Below are positions 1 to 5,903 of a DNA stretch of 9,738 bases, piece after piece (positions within the stretch are counted from its first letter, which is position 1; each line of letters starts with the position of its first letter). The position numbers and the translations under genes were made by a program. The DNA comes from Gemmatimonadaceae bacterium (GTDB taxonomy: Bacteria; Gemmatimonadota; Gemmatimonadetes; Gemmatimonadales; Gemmatimonadaceae). The stretch spans positions 1 to 9,738 of the forward strand of contig JACDHQ010000036.1 in the NCBI GenBank assembly GCA_013820975.1, in the 5' to 3' direction. The notes under the pieces were generated by a model. The model did not search any database and was not told the origin of the DNA. It saw nothing but the letters and a program-made list of their open reading frames with translations.

Positions 1-263
1 ACCGGTGGCACCTCGGTCTCGGCCTTCTTCGGCGCGGCCTTCCGCCGACGGGCTGCGGACGCGGACGCTGGCGGGGCTGCGGCCTTTTCCGCGCGCACGC
101 GCTTCTCACGCTCCCAGCGCGCGCGAAGGCGCGCCACCTGGTCGTCGGTGAGTGCACTGGATTGGCTGCGCGCCGGAACCTCCATCTGACGGAGGAGCGA
201 AAGCACCTCGTCAGCGTCGATCCCGAACTCGCCTGCCATGTCGTTTACGCGAAGCTTGGACAA
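1..263 (-). CDS. infB: Translation initiation factor IF-2, N-terminal part (runs off the window)
   Basis: IF-2 is the GTPase that brings initiator tRNA to the small ribosomal subunit. Only its first 87 codons are present; the G domain lies beyond position 1. The visible protein starts SKLRVNDMAGEFGID and continues to an ALTDDQVARLR stretch (about residues 2-50). This matches the small IF2_N helical domain, which typically carries an 'elAkelgvs...LleLLkelG' pattern. It is followed by a charged Ala/Lys/Arg/Pro-rich linker (residues 51-87), as is usual before the IF-2 core. The start is a TTG at 263-261, chosen because AGGAG lies 7 bases upstream (275-271) and the IF2_N domain begins immediately after it. 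The next in-frame ATG (239) would cut the domain. It is the last visible gene of the rimP-nusA operon, 46 bases after the L7Ae-family gene. Identity is supported by both sequence and position. Confidence 0.9.
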   Translation of the reverse strand, partial: MSKLRVNDMAGEFGIDADEVLSLLRQMEVPARSQSSALTDDQVARLRARWEREKRVRAEKAAAPPASASAARRRKAAPKKAETEVPP

Positions 264-268
264 AACCC

Positions 269-276
269 CTCTCCTG
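269..276 (-). promoter_or_regulatory. Ribosome binding site of infB
   Basis: The minus strand reads CAGGAGAG here, a strong Shine-Dalgarno match with AGGAG ending 7 bases before the TTG codon at 263. It is what fixes the non-ATG start of infB. Confidence 0.7.
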
Positions 277-309
277 TTGCGCCTGGTTGGGCCCGAACGG
301 GGACCCTGG

Positions 310-627
310 TCAGCGGTCCCGCACGAGATCGCGAATTCCCTTCGCGAGCTGCGCGTCGGTGACGCCGATTGCTGCCGTCTTTGGTCTCCCCGCCAGGAGC
401 CCGAGCTCCTCGGCGGAGATTTCCTGGATGAAGCTGATGCGACGCGCCTCGAGGAGCGGCACCAGCTTATCCAGGCTGTTCTTCGAAACATCGTGCGCCA
501 CGGCCACGAACCCCAGCTTGCCCTTCCGCGCGGCGTTGCGCACCATCTCGAGCCCGACGATCGCCCCGCGGGAGCGGACGCCGAGGCCAAGCAGCCGGAT
601 CACGCGCTGCCGCGTATCGTCGTTCAC
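310..627 (-). CDS. L7Ae/L30e-family RNA-binding protein (YlxQ-like)
   Basis: This 105-residue protein looks like a bacterial L7Ae/L30e-superfamily member of the YlxQ type. These proteins bind kink-turn-like RNA and are usually encoded between nusA and infB. Visible hallmarks are an N-terminal helix with LLGLGVRSRG (about residues 12-21), GLEMVRNAARKGK (25-37), a hydrophobic strand leading to AHDVSKN (44-50), and a C-terminal EELGLLAGRP segment followed by AAIGVTD. These correspond in order to the 'elvl.ai..gkakLvliA.Dasen' and 'eLG.aiGk....vavtd' blocks of the family. It starts with GTG, and the GTGA overlaps the nusA stop by 4 bases, suggesting translational coupling. No strong Shine-Dalgarno is visible. 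The cellular role of bacterial YlxQ proteins is poorly defined, so no specific ribosomal function is claimed. Confidence 0.85.
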   Translation of the reverse strand: MNDDTRQRVIRLLGLGVRSRGAIVGLEMVRNAARKGKLGFVAVAHDVSKNSLDKLVPLLEARRISFIQEISAEELGLLAGRPKTAAIGVTDAQLAKGIRDLVRDR

Positions 628-1982
628 CCGACCGGCTGACCGCCGTCAGCGTCGGCCGCGCCGCCACCGTCCTCGGTCAGCTCGTCGATGAGCGCCACGA
701 GGCGGTCAGCCTCCTCGGGCGTCATCCCCGGAATCTGCAGCAGCTCGTCGCGATCCATGTCGATGATGCTGTTGAAGGTGGCGTACCCGGCCCCCTCCAG
801 CACCGCGACGGCTACCGGCGAGATGCCGGCGATCTCGGAGAGCGGGAAGTCGGGCCCTTCGGGCTCCTCCCGCTGAACCGCATCCTCCTCCTCACCAGGC
901 AGTGGCGCGAACAGCGCCGCGTCGCCGCCCCGCTCGAGCCACTCCCGGCTGGAGTACAGGTCGATCTTCCACCCAGTCAGCTCGGAGGCGAGTCGCACGT
1001 TCTGGCCGTTGCGACCGATTGCGAGCGACAGCTGGTCCTCGTCGACGACCGCCTGGATCGTGTGCGTCGCGTTGTCGCTGAAGACGCGGGCGACCTTCGC
1101 CGGGGCGAGGGCGAGCTTTGCGAAGCGCTCCGGGTCCGAGGACCAGGGCACGATGTCGATGCGCTCGCCACCGAGTTCGTTGACGACCGCCTGCACGCGC
1201 GAGCCCTTGAGTCCCACGCAGGCCCCGACCGGATCGATCGAGTCATCGCGAGAGAAGACGGCGATCTTCGTCCGGCTGCCGACTTCGCGGGCGGCGGCCC
1301 GAATCTCGACGATCCCCTGCTGCATCTCGGGAACCTCGAGGCGGAAAAGCGCCTGCACGAACTCAACGCCGGCGCGTGTCAGGATGAGGCGCGGGCCCTT
1401 CGGGGTTTCCTCGACGCGCTTGAGGGCCGCCCGCAGGGGCTCCCCCTGGTGATAGTGCTCGCGGTGGTTCTGCTCGCGGTACGGGATGATCGCTTCCGCC
1501 TCGCGGAACTTGTTGAGCATCACGACCAGCTTGCCGCGCTCGATCTGCTGGACCTCGCCCGAGAGCAGCTCGCCGACCTTCGACGAGAACTCGTCGCGGA
1601 TCTTCGTGCGCTCCCCCTCGCGGACGCGCTGGATGATGCGCTGCTTCGCCGCCTGTACCGCGGCACGGCCGAAGCTCGCGAAGTCGAGCGGCTCCTCCAT
1701 GACGTCGCCGGGCTCGAAGCTCTCGTCGAGGGCCTGGGCGTCGTCGAGCGCGATCTCGCGCGCCGGGTCCTCGACGGTCTCGACGACGGTGCGCAGGAGG
1801 GCGATCTTGATGTCGCCGCGTCCCTCGTCGATGTCGACTTCGGCTTGCACCGTCGGACCGTACTTCTTGGCGAGGGCGGCCATGATACCGTCCTGGAGAA
1901 GCTCGAGCAGTTCCGTGCGGTCGAGCTGCTTGGAGTTCGACAACTCCCGAAACGCAACCAAGATTTCTGCCGAACTGACCAT
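624..1982 (-). CDS. nusA: Transcription termination/antitermination factor NusA
   Basis: NusA binds RNA polymerase near the RNA exit channel and modulates pausing, intrinsic termination and antitermination. The 452 residues show the family architecture in order. There is an N-terminal polymerase-binding domain (1 to about 130) and an S1 domain (about 137-203, from KVGELLSGEV to GPRLILTRAG). KH1 (about 230-296) has the AVFSRDDSIDPVGACVG block and its GLKG loop at 257-260. KH2 (about 298-345) has the loop GRNG at 323-326. A single C-terminal helix-hairpin-helix repeat follows (about 378-436, with LLQIPGMTPEEADRLVALI). E. coli NusA has two C-terminal repeats; this one has one, after an acidic linker (363-376). 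The ATG at 1982 is supported by GGAGAGG six bases upstream (1995-1989). It lies 48 bases after rimP and ends in a 4-base overlap with the L7Ae-family gene. Confidence 0.97.
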   Translation of the reverse strand: MVSSAEILVAFRELSNSKQLDRTELLELLQDGIMAALAKKYGPTVQAEVDIDEGRGDIKIALLRTVVETVEDPAREIALDDAQALDESFEPGDVMEEPLDFASFGRAAVQAAKQRIIQRVREGERTKIRDEFSSKVGELLSGEVQQIERGKLVVMLNKFREAEAIIPYREQNHREHYHQGEPLRAALKRVEETPKGPRLILTRAGVEFVQALFRLEVPEMQQGIVEIRAAAREVGSRTKIAVFSRDDSIDPVGACVGLKGSRVQAVVNELGGERIDIVPWSSDPERFAKLALAPAKVARVFSDNATHTIQAVVDEDQLSLAIGRNGQNVRLASELTGWKIDLYSSREWLERGGDAALFAPLPGEEEDAVQREEPEGPDFPLSEIAGISPVAVAVLEGAGYATFNSIIDMDRDELLQIPGMTPEEADRLVALIDELTEDGGGAADADGGQPVG

Positions 1983-1988
1983 CCCAGG

Positions 1989-1995
1989 CCTCTCC
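1989..1995 (-). promoter_or_regulatory. Ribosome binding site of nusA
   Basis: GGAGAGG on the minus strand ends 6 bases before the ATG at 1982. It supports that start over later in-frame codons and suggests nusA is translated independently of rimP. Confidence 0.65.
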
Positions 1996-2030
1996 GTTTA
2001 GTTCGAGCGCCGAAGGCGGCGCCACTCAGA

Positions 2031-2486
2031 TCAGGTTCGAAATGCCAGCCGCGCCTCCTTCACGCTCGCCAGCGGGACCCGCTGCACCTTGCCGTGGCCG
2101 ATGGTGAGGATCGCCTCCTCGGCGCCATCCTCCCCCTCGACCGTGTCGATCTTTCCCTCGAAGCGCCCGCCGAGGTCGGGGGCGAGCACGCTCACCCACC
2201 GGCCGACGAAGCGCCGCCACTCCCCGGGTGTACGAAGCGGCCGGTCGCCTGGAGAGGAAACCTGGAGCATGTAGCGCTCCGAGATCGTCCCTCCCGCGTC
2301 CAGCCGCGCTTCGATTGCCCGCGACGCGACCGCACAATCATCGACGGTCACCTCGGATCCGTCGCGCCGGTCGATACGCACCTCGATGACCGGGCGAGCT
2401 TTGGTGCCGCCGTTCCTCAGCTCGACCAGATCGAAACCGATTCGGTCAAGCTCTTCAATCACAAGCAGTTCCAGCTGTTCGCTCAC
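2031..2486 (-). CDS. rimP: Ribosome maturation factor RimP
   Basis: RimP assists late 30S subunit assembly. The 151-residue protein shows the N-terminal domain (1 to about 84) with the helix ending ELDRIGFDLVEL (12-23), the strand RPVIEVRIDR, the VTVDDC block (46-51) and the YMLQVSSPG motif (72-80). A C-terminal SH3-like barrel follows (about 85-151, FVGRWVSVLAPD to VKEARLAF). Length is typical of the family. The GTG at 2486 is the only start giving a full N-terminal helix without reading back through the terminator hairpin, but no Shine-Dalgarno precedes it; the upstream bases are pyrimidine-rich. A GTG at codon 9 is the alternative. One oddity is that the usual SSPGxDRPL motif reads SSPGDRPL, one residue shorter. 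It is first in the rimP-nusA-ylxQ-infB operon. Confidence 0.93.
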   Translation of the reverse strand: MSEQLELLVIEELDRIGFDLVELRNGGTKARPVIEVRIDRRDGSEVTVDDCAVASRAIEARLDAGGTISERYMLQVSSPGDRPLRTPGEWRRFVGRWVSVLAPDLGGRFEGKIDTVEGEDGAEEAILTIGHGKVQRVPLASVKEARLAFRT

Positions 2487-2512
2487 GTGCTGTCGAGGTG
2501 GGTTGCCAGAAC

Positions 2513-2540
2513 AAAAAAATGTGGGGGACCACCCCACATT
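2513..2540 (-). terminator. Intrinsic terminator / possible leader attenuator ahead of rimP
   Basis: Read on the minus strand, this is a perfect 9-bp stem, AATGTGGGG pairing with CCCCACATT, around a 5-base loop. It runs straight into a T tract: seven Ts in total, two of them inside the stem, covering 2519-2513. This is a textbook Rho-independent terminator. It lies 77 bases past the pgeF stop, so it can end the murA-pgeF transcript. It is also only 26 bases before the rimP GTG, with a possible promoter upstream of it, so it could act as an attenuator in the rimP-nusA leader. Confidence 0.85.
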
Positions 2541-2576
2541 CCGCTCGCGTTCCCCAAGTCCCGCGTAGCAATAAGG

Positions 2577-2605
2577 AAAGTAGGGACTCGGGCTGCGGGT
2601 TGCAA
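2577..2605 (-). promoter_or_regulatory. Candidate sigma70-type promoter for the rimP-nusA operon
   Basis: On the minus strand a TTGCAA box (2605-2600, 4 of 6 matches to TTGACA) is separated by exactly 17 bases from TACTTT (2582-2577, 3 of 6 to TATAAT). It lies just after the pgeF stop, in the only AT-richer stretch of the gap. If real, transcription would start near 2570 and the leader would contain the terminator hairpin at 2513-2540. The match is modest and rests on spacing and position only. Confidence 0.3.
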
Positions 2606-2617
2606 GGCGCGACCCGC

Positions 2618-3331
2618 CTACGAGAGGATCATCCCCACCTGGCGCCCGGCGTCGCCGCACCGGTGGGAGAAGAGGACCCCGTTGTCGCAACGCGTGCAGA
2701 GGGAGCTGACCGAGATGTGAGACACCCCCGCCGCGCGGGCATGGCCGGCGATGATTGCCCGGAGGTCAACGGTGGCCGGACTGCCGGGGTCGATCCCGGT
2801 CAAGCGCGCATGGACATCGGCGCTCACCTCGTAACACGCGCCGCAGACAGCCGGGCCGAGGTGCAGCCGAAGCTCATGTGCGGGCGCTCCCTGGCTGGCC
2901 AACTGCGCGATCCCGCGCTCGATGATCCGCGCGGCAGTTCCCCTCCACCCCGAGTGAAGCACCCCCGCGGCACCGGACGGATGTGCAAGGAAGACCGGCA
3001 CGCAGTCGGCCACGGTGACGGCTATCGCCGTGCCGCGCGAAGCAGAGACGTGCCCGTCCGCCGGCGTGGCGCGAAGCCAACCCTGCCACCCGGCGCCATG
3101 GGCGTGCACTTCCCCGCCATGCACCTGCGGCGAGGTCGCGAGCCGCGTAGCGCCTCGCGACGCCGCGAAGGCCACCACGGCGTTCCACCGGCCCATCACC
3201 TCGTGGACCGGCTCGTCACCTCCGGTGCCGAGCGTGCCGAACGCACGCCCGGTCGTGAGGGCGGTGATGCCGAACATCGCGAAGTCATCGATGACTTCCG
3301 CGGCGCCGGCGAGCATCGCATCCGGGCTCAC
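2618..3331 (-). CDS. pgeF: Peptidoglycan editing factor PgeF (multicopper-polyphenol-oxidase/laccase-domain family, YfiH/YlmD type)
   Basis: The family has the CNF1/YfiH fold. E. coli YfiH (PgeF) prevents L-Ser-containing muropeptide precursors from entering peptidoglycan, and relatives act on purine nucleosides. The 237 residues carry the three metal-site motifs: QVHG (His71), VADC (Cys110) and LHSGWRG (His126). GPAVCGACYEV (159-169) and a C-terminal LCTRC...FSHRC block (211-225) follow. Length is close to E. coli YfiH (243). The N-terminal region is odd. The usual 'TRxGG.S..py.SLNLG' signature is reduced to TTGRAFGTLGTGGDE (26-40). The start chosen is GTG at 3331, whose GTGA overlaps the murA stop by 4 bases; an ATG at 3316 is the alternative, and neither has a clear Shine-Dalgarno. 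Coupling to murA fits a peptidoglycan-precursor role. Confidence 0.9.
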   Translation of the reverse strand: MSPDAMLAGAAEVIDDFAMFGITALTTGRAFGTLGTGGDEPVHEVMGRWNAVVAFAASRGATRLATSPQVHGGEVHAHGAGWQGWLRATPADGHVSASRGTAIAVTVADCVPVFLAHPSGAAGVLHSGWRGTAARIIERGIAQLASQGAPAHELRLHLGPAVCGACYEVSADVHARLTGIDPGSPATVDLRAIIAGHARAAGVSHISVSSLCTRCDNGVLFSHRCGDAGRQVGMILS

Positions 3332-4626
3332 GTCGAGCGGCGGTCTTCGACGCGCTGGATGTTGGCGCCGAGGGCGTTGAGCCGCTCGTCGATGCGCTCG
3401 TAGCCGCGCTCGATCTGCCGCACGTTGTCGATGGTGCTCGTCCCGTCGGCGGCCAGCGCCGCGAGCAGCATCGCCATCCCCGCGCGGATGTCGGGGGACT
3501 CCAGGTTCGCGGCACGCAGCCGGGTGGGGCCGACGATGATCGCCCGGTGCGGGTCGCAGAGCACGATCTTGGCTCCCATGCCGATCAGCTTGTCCACGAA
3601 GAACATGCGCGACTCGAACATCTTCTCGAACATCAGGATGACGCCGTCGCACTGCGTTGCGGTCACGATGGCGATCGACATGACGTCCGCCGGGAATGCC
3701 GGCCAGGGCTGATCCTCGAGCTTCGGCACCGCCCCACCGAGGTCGGTGCGGATCACCCGCTCCTGGTCCTTGGCGATCACGAGATCGCGACCGTCGACCA
3801 CCGCATGCACGCCGAGCCGCTCGAATCCCATGAGGATCGACCGGAGGTGCTCGACGCCGGCGTCCTGGATGCGGATTGCCGAGTTCGTGACCGCGGCGAG
3901 GCCGATGAAGGAGCCGACCTCGATGTGATCGGGCCCGATCGAGTGGGTGGCGCCCCCGAGGGGACGCCCGCCGTGCACGGTCACGGTGTTGGTGCCGATC
4001 CCCTCGATGGAGGCCCCGAGTGCGACGAGGAAGTTGCACAGGTCCTGAACGTGCGGCTCGCTCGCGGCGTTGCGGAGGACGGTCGTCCCCTTCGCCGCGA
4101 CGGCCGCGGTGATGGCGTTCTCGGTGCCGGTGACGCTCGGCTCATCGAGGAACACGTCGGCGCCCTTGAGCCCCTTCGTGCGGATCTTGAAGGTCTCCCC
4201 CACCTCGAAGTCGGCGCCGAGCGCCTGGAGCGCGAGAAAGTGCGTGTCGAGGCGGCGGCGACCGATCACGTCGCCGCCGGGCGGGGGCAGCTCCAGCGAC
4301 CCGCAACGGGCGAGCAGCGGGGCCGCAAGGAGGATCGAGCCGCGGATCTTCGCGGACATCACTGGATCCAGCTTTTCCGCCCGGACCTCCTTTGCGTGGA
4401 TCGCCAGCGAGTTGCGGCTGGTCCATTCGGCGTGGGCGCCCGTCGTGCGAATCAGGTCGACGAGCACCTCGACGTCCCGGATGCGCGGCACGTTGTCCAG
4501 GGTGACCGGCTTGTCGGTGATGAGCGCCGCGGCCACGATCGGGAGTGCTGCGTTCTTGTTGCCGGACGGCCGGATGGTGCCGGACAGCGTGCGACCACCT
4601 TCGACGACATACTGCATTGCGCTCAT
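3328..4626 (-). CDS. murA: UDP-N-acetylglucosamine 1-carboxyvinyltransferase MurA (Asp in place of the fosfomycin-target Cys)
   Basis: MurA transfers enolpyruvate from PEP to UDP-GlcNAc, the first committed cytoplasmic step of peptidoglycan synthesis. The 432 residues show the EPSP-synthase-like fold markers: SGNKNAALP (21-29, with Lys24 and Asn25 in the positions of E. coli Lys22/Asn23), KIRGSILL (93-100), AFPADVMS (310-317, Asp313 matching E. coli Asp305), a basic DIRAG (379-383), and the C-terminal IERGYERIDERLNALGANIQRV. The active-site loop reads PPGGDVIGRRRLDTH (115-129). Asp119 stands where E. coli has Cys115, the residue alkylated by fosfomycin. The start is ATG at 4626; a second ATG at 4617 is possible, and neither has a strong Shine-Dalgarno. 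The gene overlaps pgeF by 4 bases and is divergent from the DUF948-like gene. Confidence 0.96.
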   Translation of the reverse strand: MSAMQYVVEGGRTLSGTIRPSGNKNAALPIVAAALITDKPVTLDNVPRIRDVEVLVDLIRTTGAHAEWTSRNSLAIHAKEVRAEKLDPVMSAKIRGSILLAAPLLARCGSLELPPPGGDVIGRRRLDTHFLALQALGADFEVGETFKIRTKGLKGADVFLDEPSVTGTENAITAAVAAKGTTVLRNAASEPHVQDLCNFLVALGASIEGIGTNTVTVHGGRPLGGATHSIGPDHIEVGSFIGLAAVTNSAIRIQDAGVEHLRSILMGFERLGVHAVVDGRDLVIAKDQERVIRTDLGGAVPKLEDQPWPAFPADVMSIAIVTATQCDGVILMFEKMFESRMFFVDKLIGMGAKIVLCDPHRAIIVGPTRLRAANLESPDIRAGMAMLLAALAADGTSTIDNVRQIERGYERIDERLNALGANIQRVEDRRST

Positions 4627-4871
4627 AGCGGCGTGCTCAGGGAGATGGGCAGGATGGCCTTGCCAGGACAAAGCGGCGCGGAAGATCGCCGAGGCACAGC
4701 GGGAGCGTCAAGGCGATCCCGGGCGATCATGCAATTGGGCGGCCGTGGCGGCACCAGGGTGGCTGTAGTGGGGATGGGAGGTTACGATTGCGGAGGACCC
4801 GGCACACGGGATGGCCTTCGCCTTGCAAACAGAAGAGCACGTGACGGCCGTCCGCCTCCCACTACCAAGCG
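4627..4871. other. Divergent intergenic region between murA and the DUF948-like gene
   Basis: No gene is supported in these 245 bases. Both flanking genes read outwards, so promoters for both should lie here. For murA, a minus-strand TTGACG (4711-4706, 5 of 6 to consensus) lies 18 bases before a poor GATCTT (4687-4682); this is a weak candidate. On the plus strand TACGAT (4783-4788 area, 4 of 6 to TATAAT) lacks a recognisable -35 box. No tRNA, riboswitch-like fold or terminator was recognised. Confidence 0.5.
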
Positions 4872-5585
4872 ATGCACGAGACTCTCGCGACGATGGGCCA
4901 GTGGCTGCTGCAGGCGACCACGGCGTTCCCTGACACGCTGTTCACGCGGCAGGTGGCGGCCGAGCCGAGCTCCTTTGACCGGATCGCCGGCATCGCGAGC
5001 GGCCTCATGTCGATCGCGCTGACGGCGCTCGCGATCGCCGTGATCCCGGCCGCGTGGAACCTGCGCAACAGCCACAAGAAGCTCACGGAAGTGCTCGACC
5101 GGGTGTATGGGGACATCAACCCGATCATGCGGCATGCGAGCTCGATCGCGGACAATGTAGACTACATCACGACGTCGGTGCGGACGGATGTGCAGCAGAT
5201 CAATGCCACGATCGCCGCCGCCAACCAGCGGCTGCACCAGGCAGTGGACCAGACCGAGGAACGACTGCAGGAGTTCAATGCACTGATCGCAGTCGTGCAG
5301 CAGGAGGCGGAGCAGTTGTTCGTGAGCACGGCCGCAACGGCGCGCGGGGTGCGTGCGGGCGCGGCGACACTGGGGGCGGATGTGGGGGCGGAGATCACGC
5401 GGGCACGCGACGCGGAGCTGCTCGATCTCGAGGAGCTCGCAACGCTGGATGCCATGGGCTACTCGGCGCACGACGCCGACGACTACGAGGAGGGTGGACT
5501 TGGAATCAACGACACAGACACCGAGGCGGGCCGGTCGGGCCCGCGGGTCCGACCGCGCCACGGGCGCGGCTTCCCTCGAGAGTGA
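4872..5585 (+). CDS. DUF948-like membrane-anchored coiled-coil protein
   Basis: This 237-residue protein has a short N-terminal segment, one transmembrane helix at about 38-62 (from IAGIASGLM to AVIPAAWNL), then a long helical, probably coiled-coil region (about 65-160). That region is rich in Asn/Gln/Asp/Val with repeats of the type IADNVDYITTSVRTDVQQIN. A hydrophobic helix followed by LRNSHKKLTEVLDRVYGDINPIM closely resembles DUF948 (YtxG-like) proteins, whose function is not established. The tail (195-237) is first acidic (DADDYEEGG), then basic and Gly/Arg-rich, and probably disordered. The ATG at 4872 is the only start after the stop at 4842-4844; no Shine-Dalgarno is visible. The last 86 bases also encode the start of the next gene in another frame, and together they resemble a ytxG-ytxH pair. 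The family call is by pattern, not search. Confidence 0.75.
   Translation: MHETLATMGQWLLQATTAFPDTLFTRQVAAEPSSFDRIAGIASGLMSIALTALAIAVIPAAWNLRNSHKKLTEVLDRVYGDINPIMRHASSIADNVDYITTSVRTDVQQINATIAAANQRLHQAVDQTEERLQEFNALIAVVQQEAEQLFVSTAATARGVRAGAATLGADVGAEITRARDAELLDLEELATLDAMGYSAHDADDYEEGGLGINDTDTEAGRSGPRVRPRHGRGFPRE
5488..5493 (+). promoter_or_regulatory. Ribosome binding site of the YtxH-like gene, inside the DUF948-like gene
   Basis: A perfect AGGAGG lies 6 bases before a TTG at 5500, in the +1 frame relative to the surrounding gene. It is the best Shine-Dalgarno in the plus-strand cluster and is the reason for placing the next start at this TTG, inside the upstream gene. Confidence 0.65.
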
Positions 5586-5883
5586 ATACGACCTGCTGAC
5601 CGCGGCCCTGATCGGGGTGGCCATCGGCGTCGGGACGACGCTGCTCCTGCGGAGCGGGCCGTCGGGCCACTCACCGGCGTATGCCGTCGTCAGCGGGGCC
5701 GGGCGGGCGGGGCGCCACCTCCTGCCCGAGCAGAGCCGGTCCGAGAAGGTCCGCCGGCTGGTGAAGCGGCAGGTCGCCGGGTACGCCGACGCGGCGCGCT
5801 CGCAGGTGGACGACCTCGCCGCGGAGGAGCTTCAGGCCCTGCGCCGCGCGATCCGTCGCCGGCGGAAGCAGCTCGGCATCTAG
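5500..5883 (+). CDS. Small YtxH-like single-pass membrane protein, function unknown
   Basis: This 127-residue protein has a basic, probably disordered N-terminus (1-29), one glycine-dotted hydrophobic helix (32-50, LLTAALIGVAIGVGTTLLL), a short Ser/Gly/Pro linker, and a strongly charged helical C-terminus (about 75-127). The C-terminus runs from RSEKVRRLVKRQV to an Arg-rich RRAIRRRRKQ near the end. A glycine-rich membrane helix followed by charged amphipathic helices resembles YtxH-type gas-vesicle/stress-associated small proteins, but the match is not strong enough for a firm family name. The TTG at 5500 is preferred because AGGAGG precedes it by 6 bases and the next in-frame GTG would fall within the membrane helix. 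It overlaps the DUF948-like gene by 86 bases out of frame and probably shares its transcript. The stop at 5881-5883 abuts a palindrome. Confidence 0.65.
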   Translation: MESTTQTPRRAGRARGSDRATGAASLESEYDLLTAALIGVAIGVGTTLLLRSGPSGHSPAYAVVSGAGRAGRHLLPEQSRSEKVRRLVKRQVAGYADAARSQVDDLAAEELQALRRAIRRRRKQLGI

Positions 5884-5900
5884 CTGCCCGGCCGGGCAGC
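5883..5900. repeat. Perfect 18-base palindrome between two plus-strand genes
   Basis: GCTGCCCGGCCGGGCAGC is a perfect inverted repeat. It begins on the last base of the upstream TAG stop and ends 3 bases before the GTG start of the phospholipase-like gene. It has no T tract, so it is not a normal intrinsic terminator. It occupies the place where a Shine-Dalgarno should be. As RNA it could fold into a 7-bp GC-only stem with a 4-base loop covering the ribosome landing site; as DNA it could be an operator. Confidence 0.6.
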
Positions 5901-5903
5901 AAC

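Noticed and set aside
300..320. GGGACC/GGTCCC inverted repeat around the stop of the L7Ae-family gene
   Set aside because: Six base pairs with a 9-base loop and no T tract is expected by chance in DNA this GC-rich.
2513..2540. Reading the hairpin as a plus-strand terminator
   Set aside because: The run of A/T is on the wrong side for the plus strand (As precede the stem, no Ts follow) and no plus-strand gene leads into it.
1062..2720. A 552-codon open frame on the plus strand opposite nusA and rimP
   Set aside because: It is antisense to two unmistakable genes, crosses their boundary and the terminator hairpin, and its Arg/Leu/Asp/Ala-rich composition is what GC-rich codon bias produces on the opposite strand.
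4627..4671. Extending MurA upstream to a TTG at 4671
   Set aside because: The added 15 residues do not resemble MurA, whose fold begins at about QYVVEGG, and no Shine-Dalgarno precedes the TTG.
4783..4788. TACGAT as a -10 box for the DUF948-like gene
   Set aside because: No acceptable -35 hexamer lies 15-19 bases upstream, and the distance to the start is long; kept only as a remark in the intergenic entry.
3547..5022. A 491-codon plus-strand frame opposite murA, running into the DUF948-like gene
   Set aside because: It mirrors murA codons, continues through the intergenic region without motifs, and ends inside another gene in a different frame.
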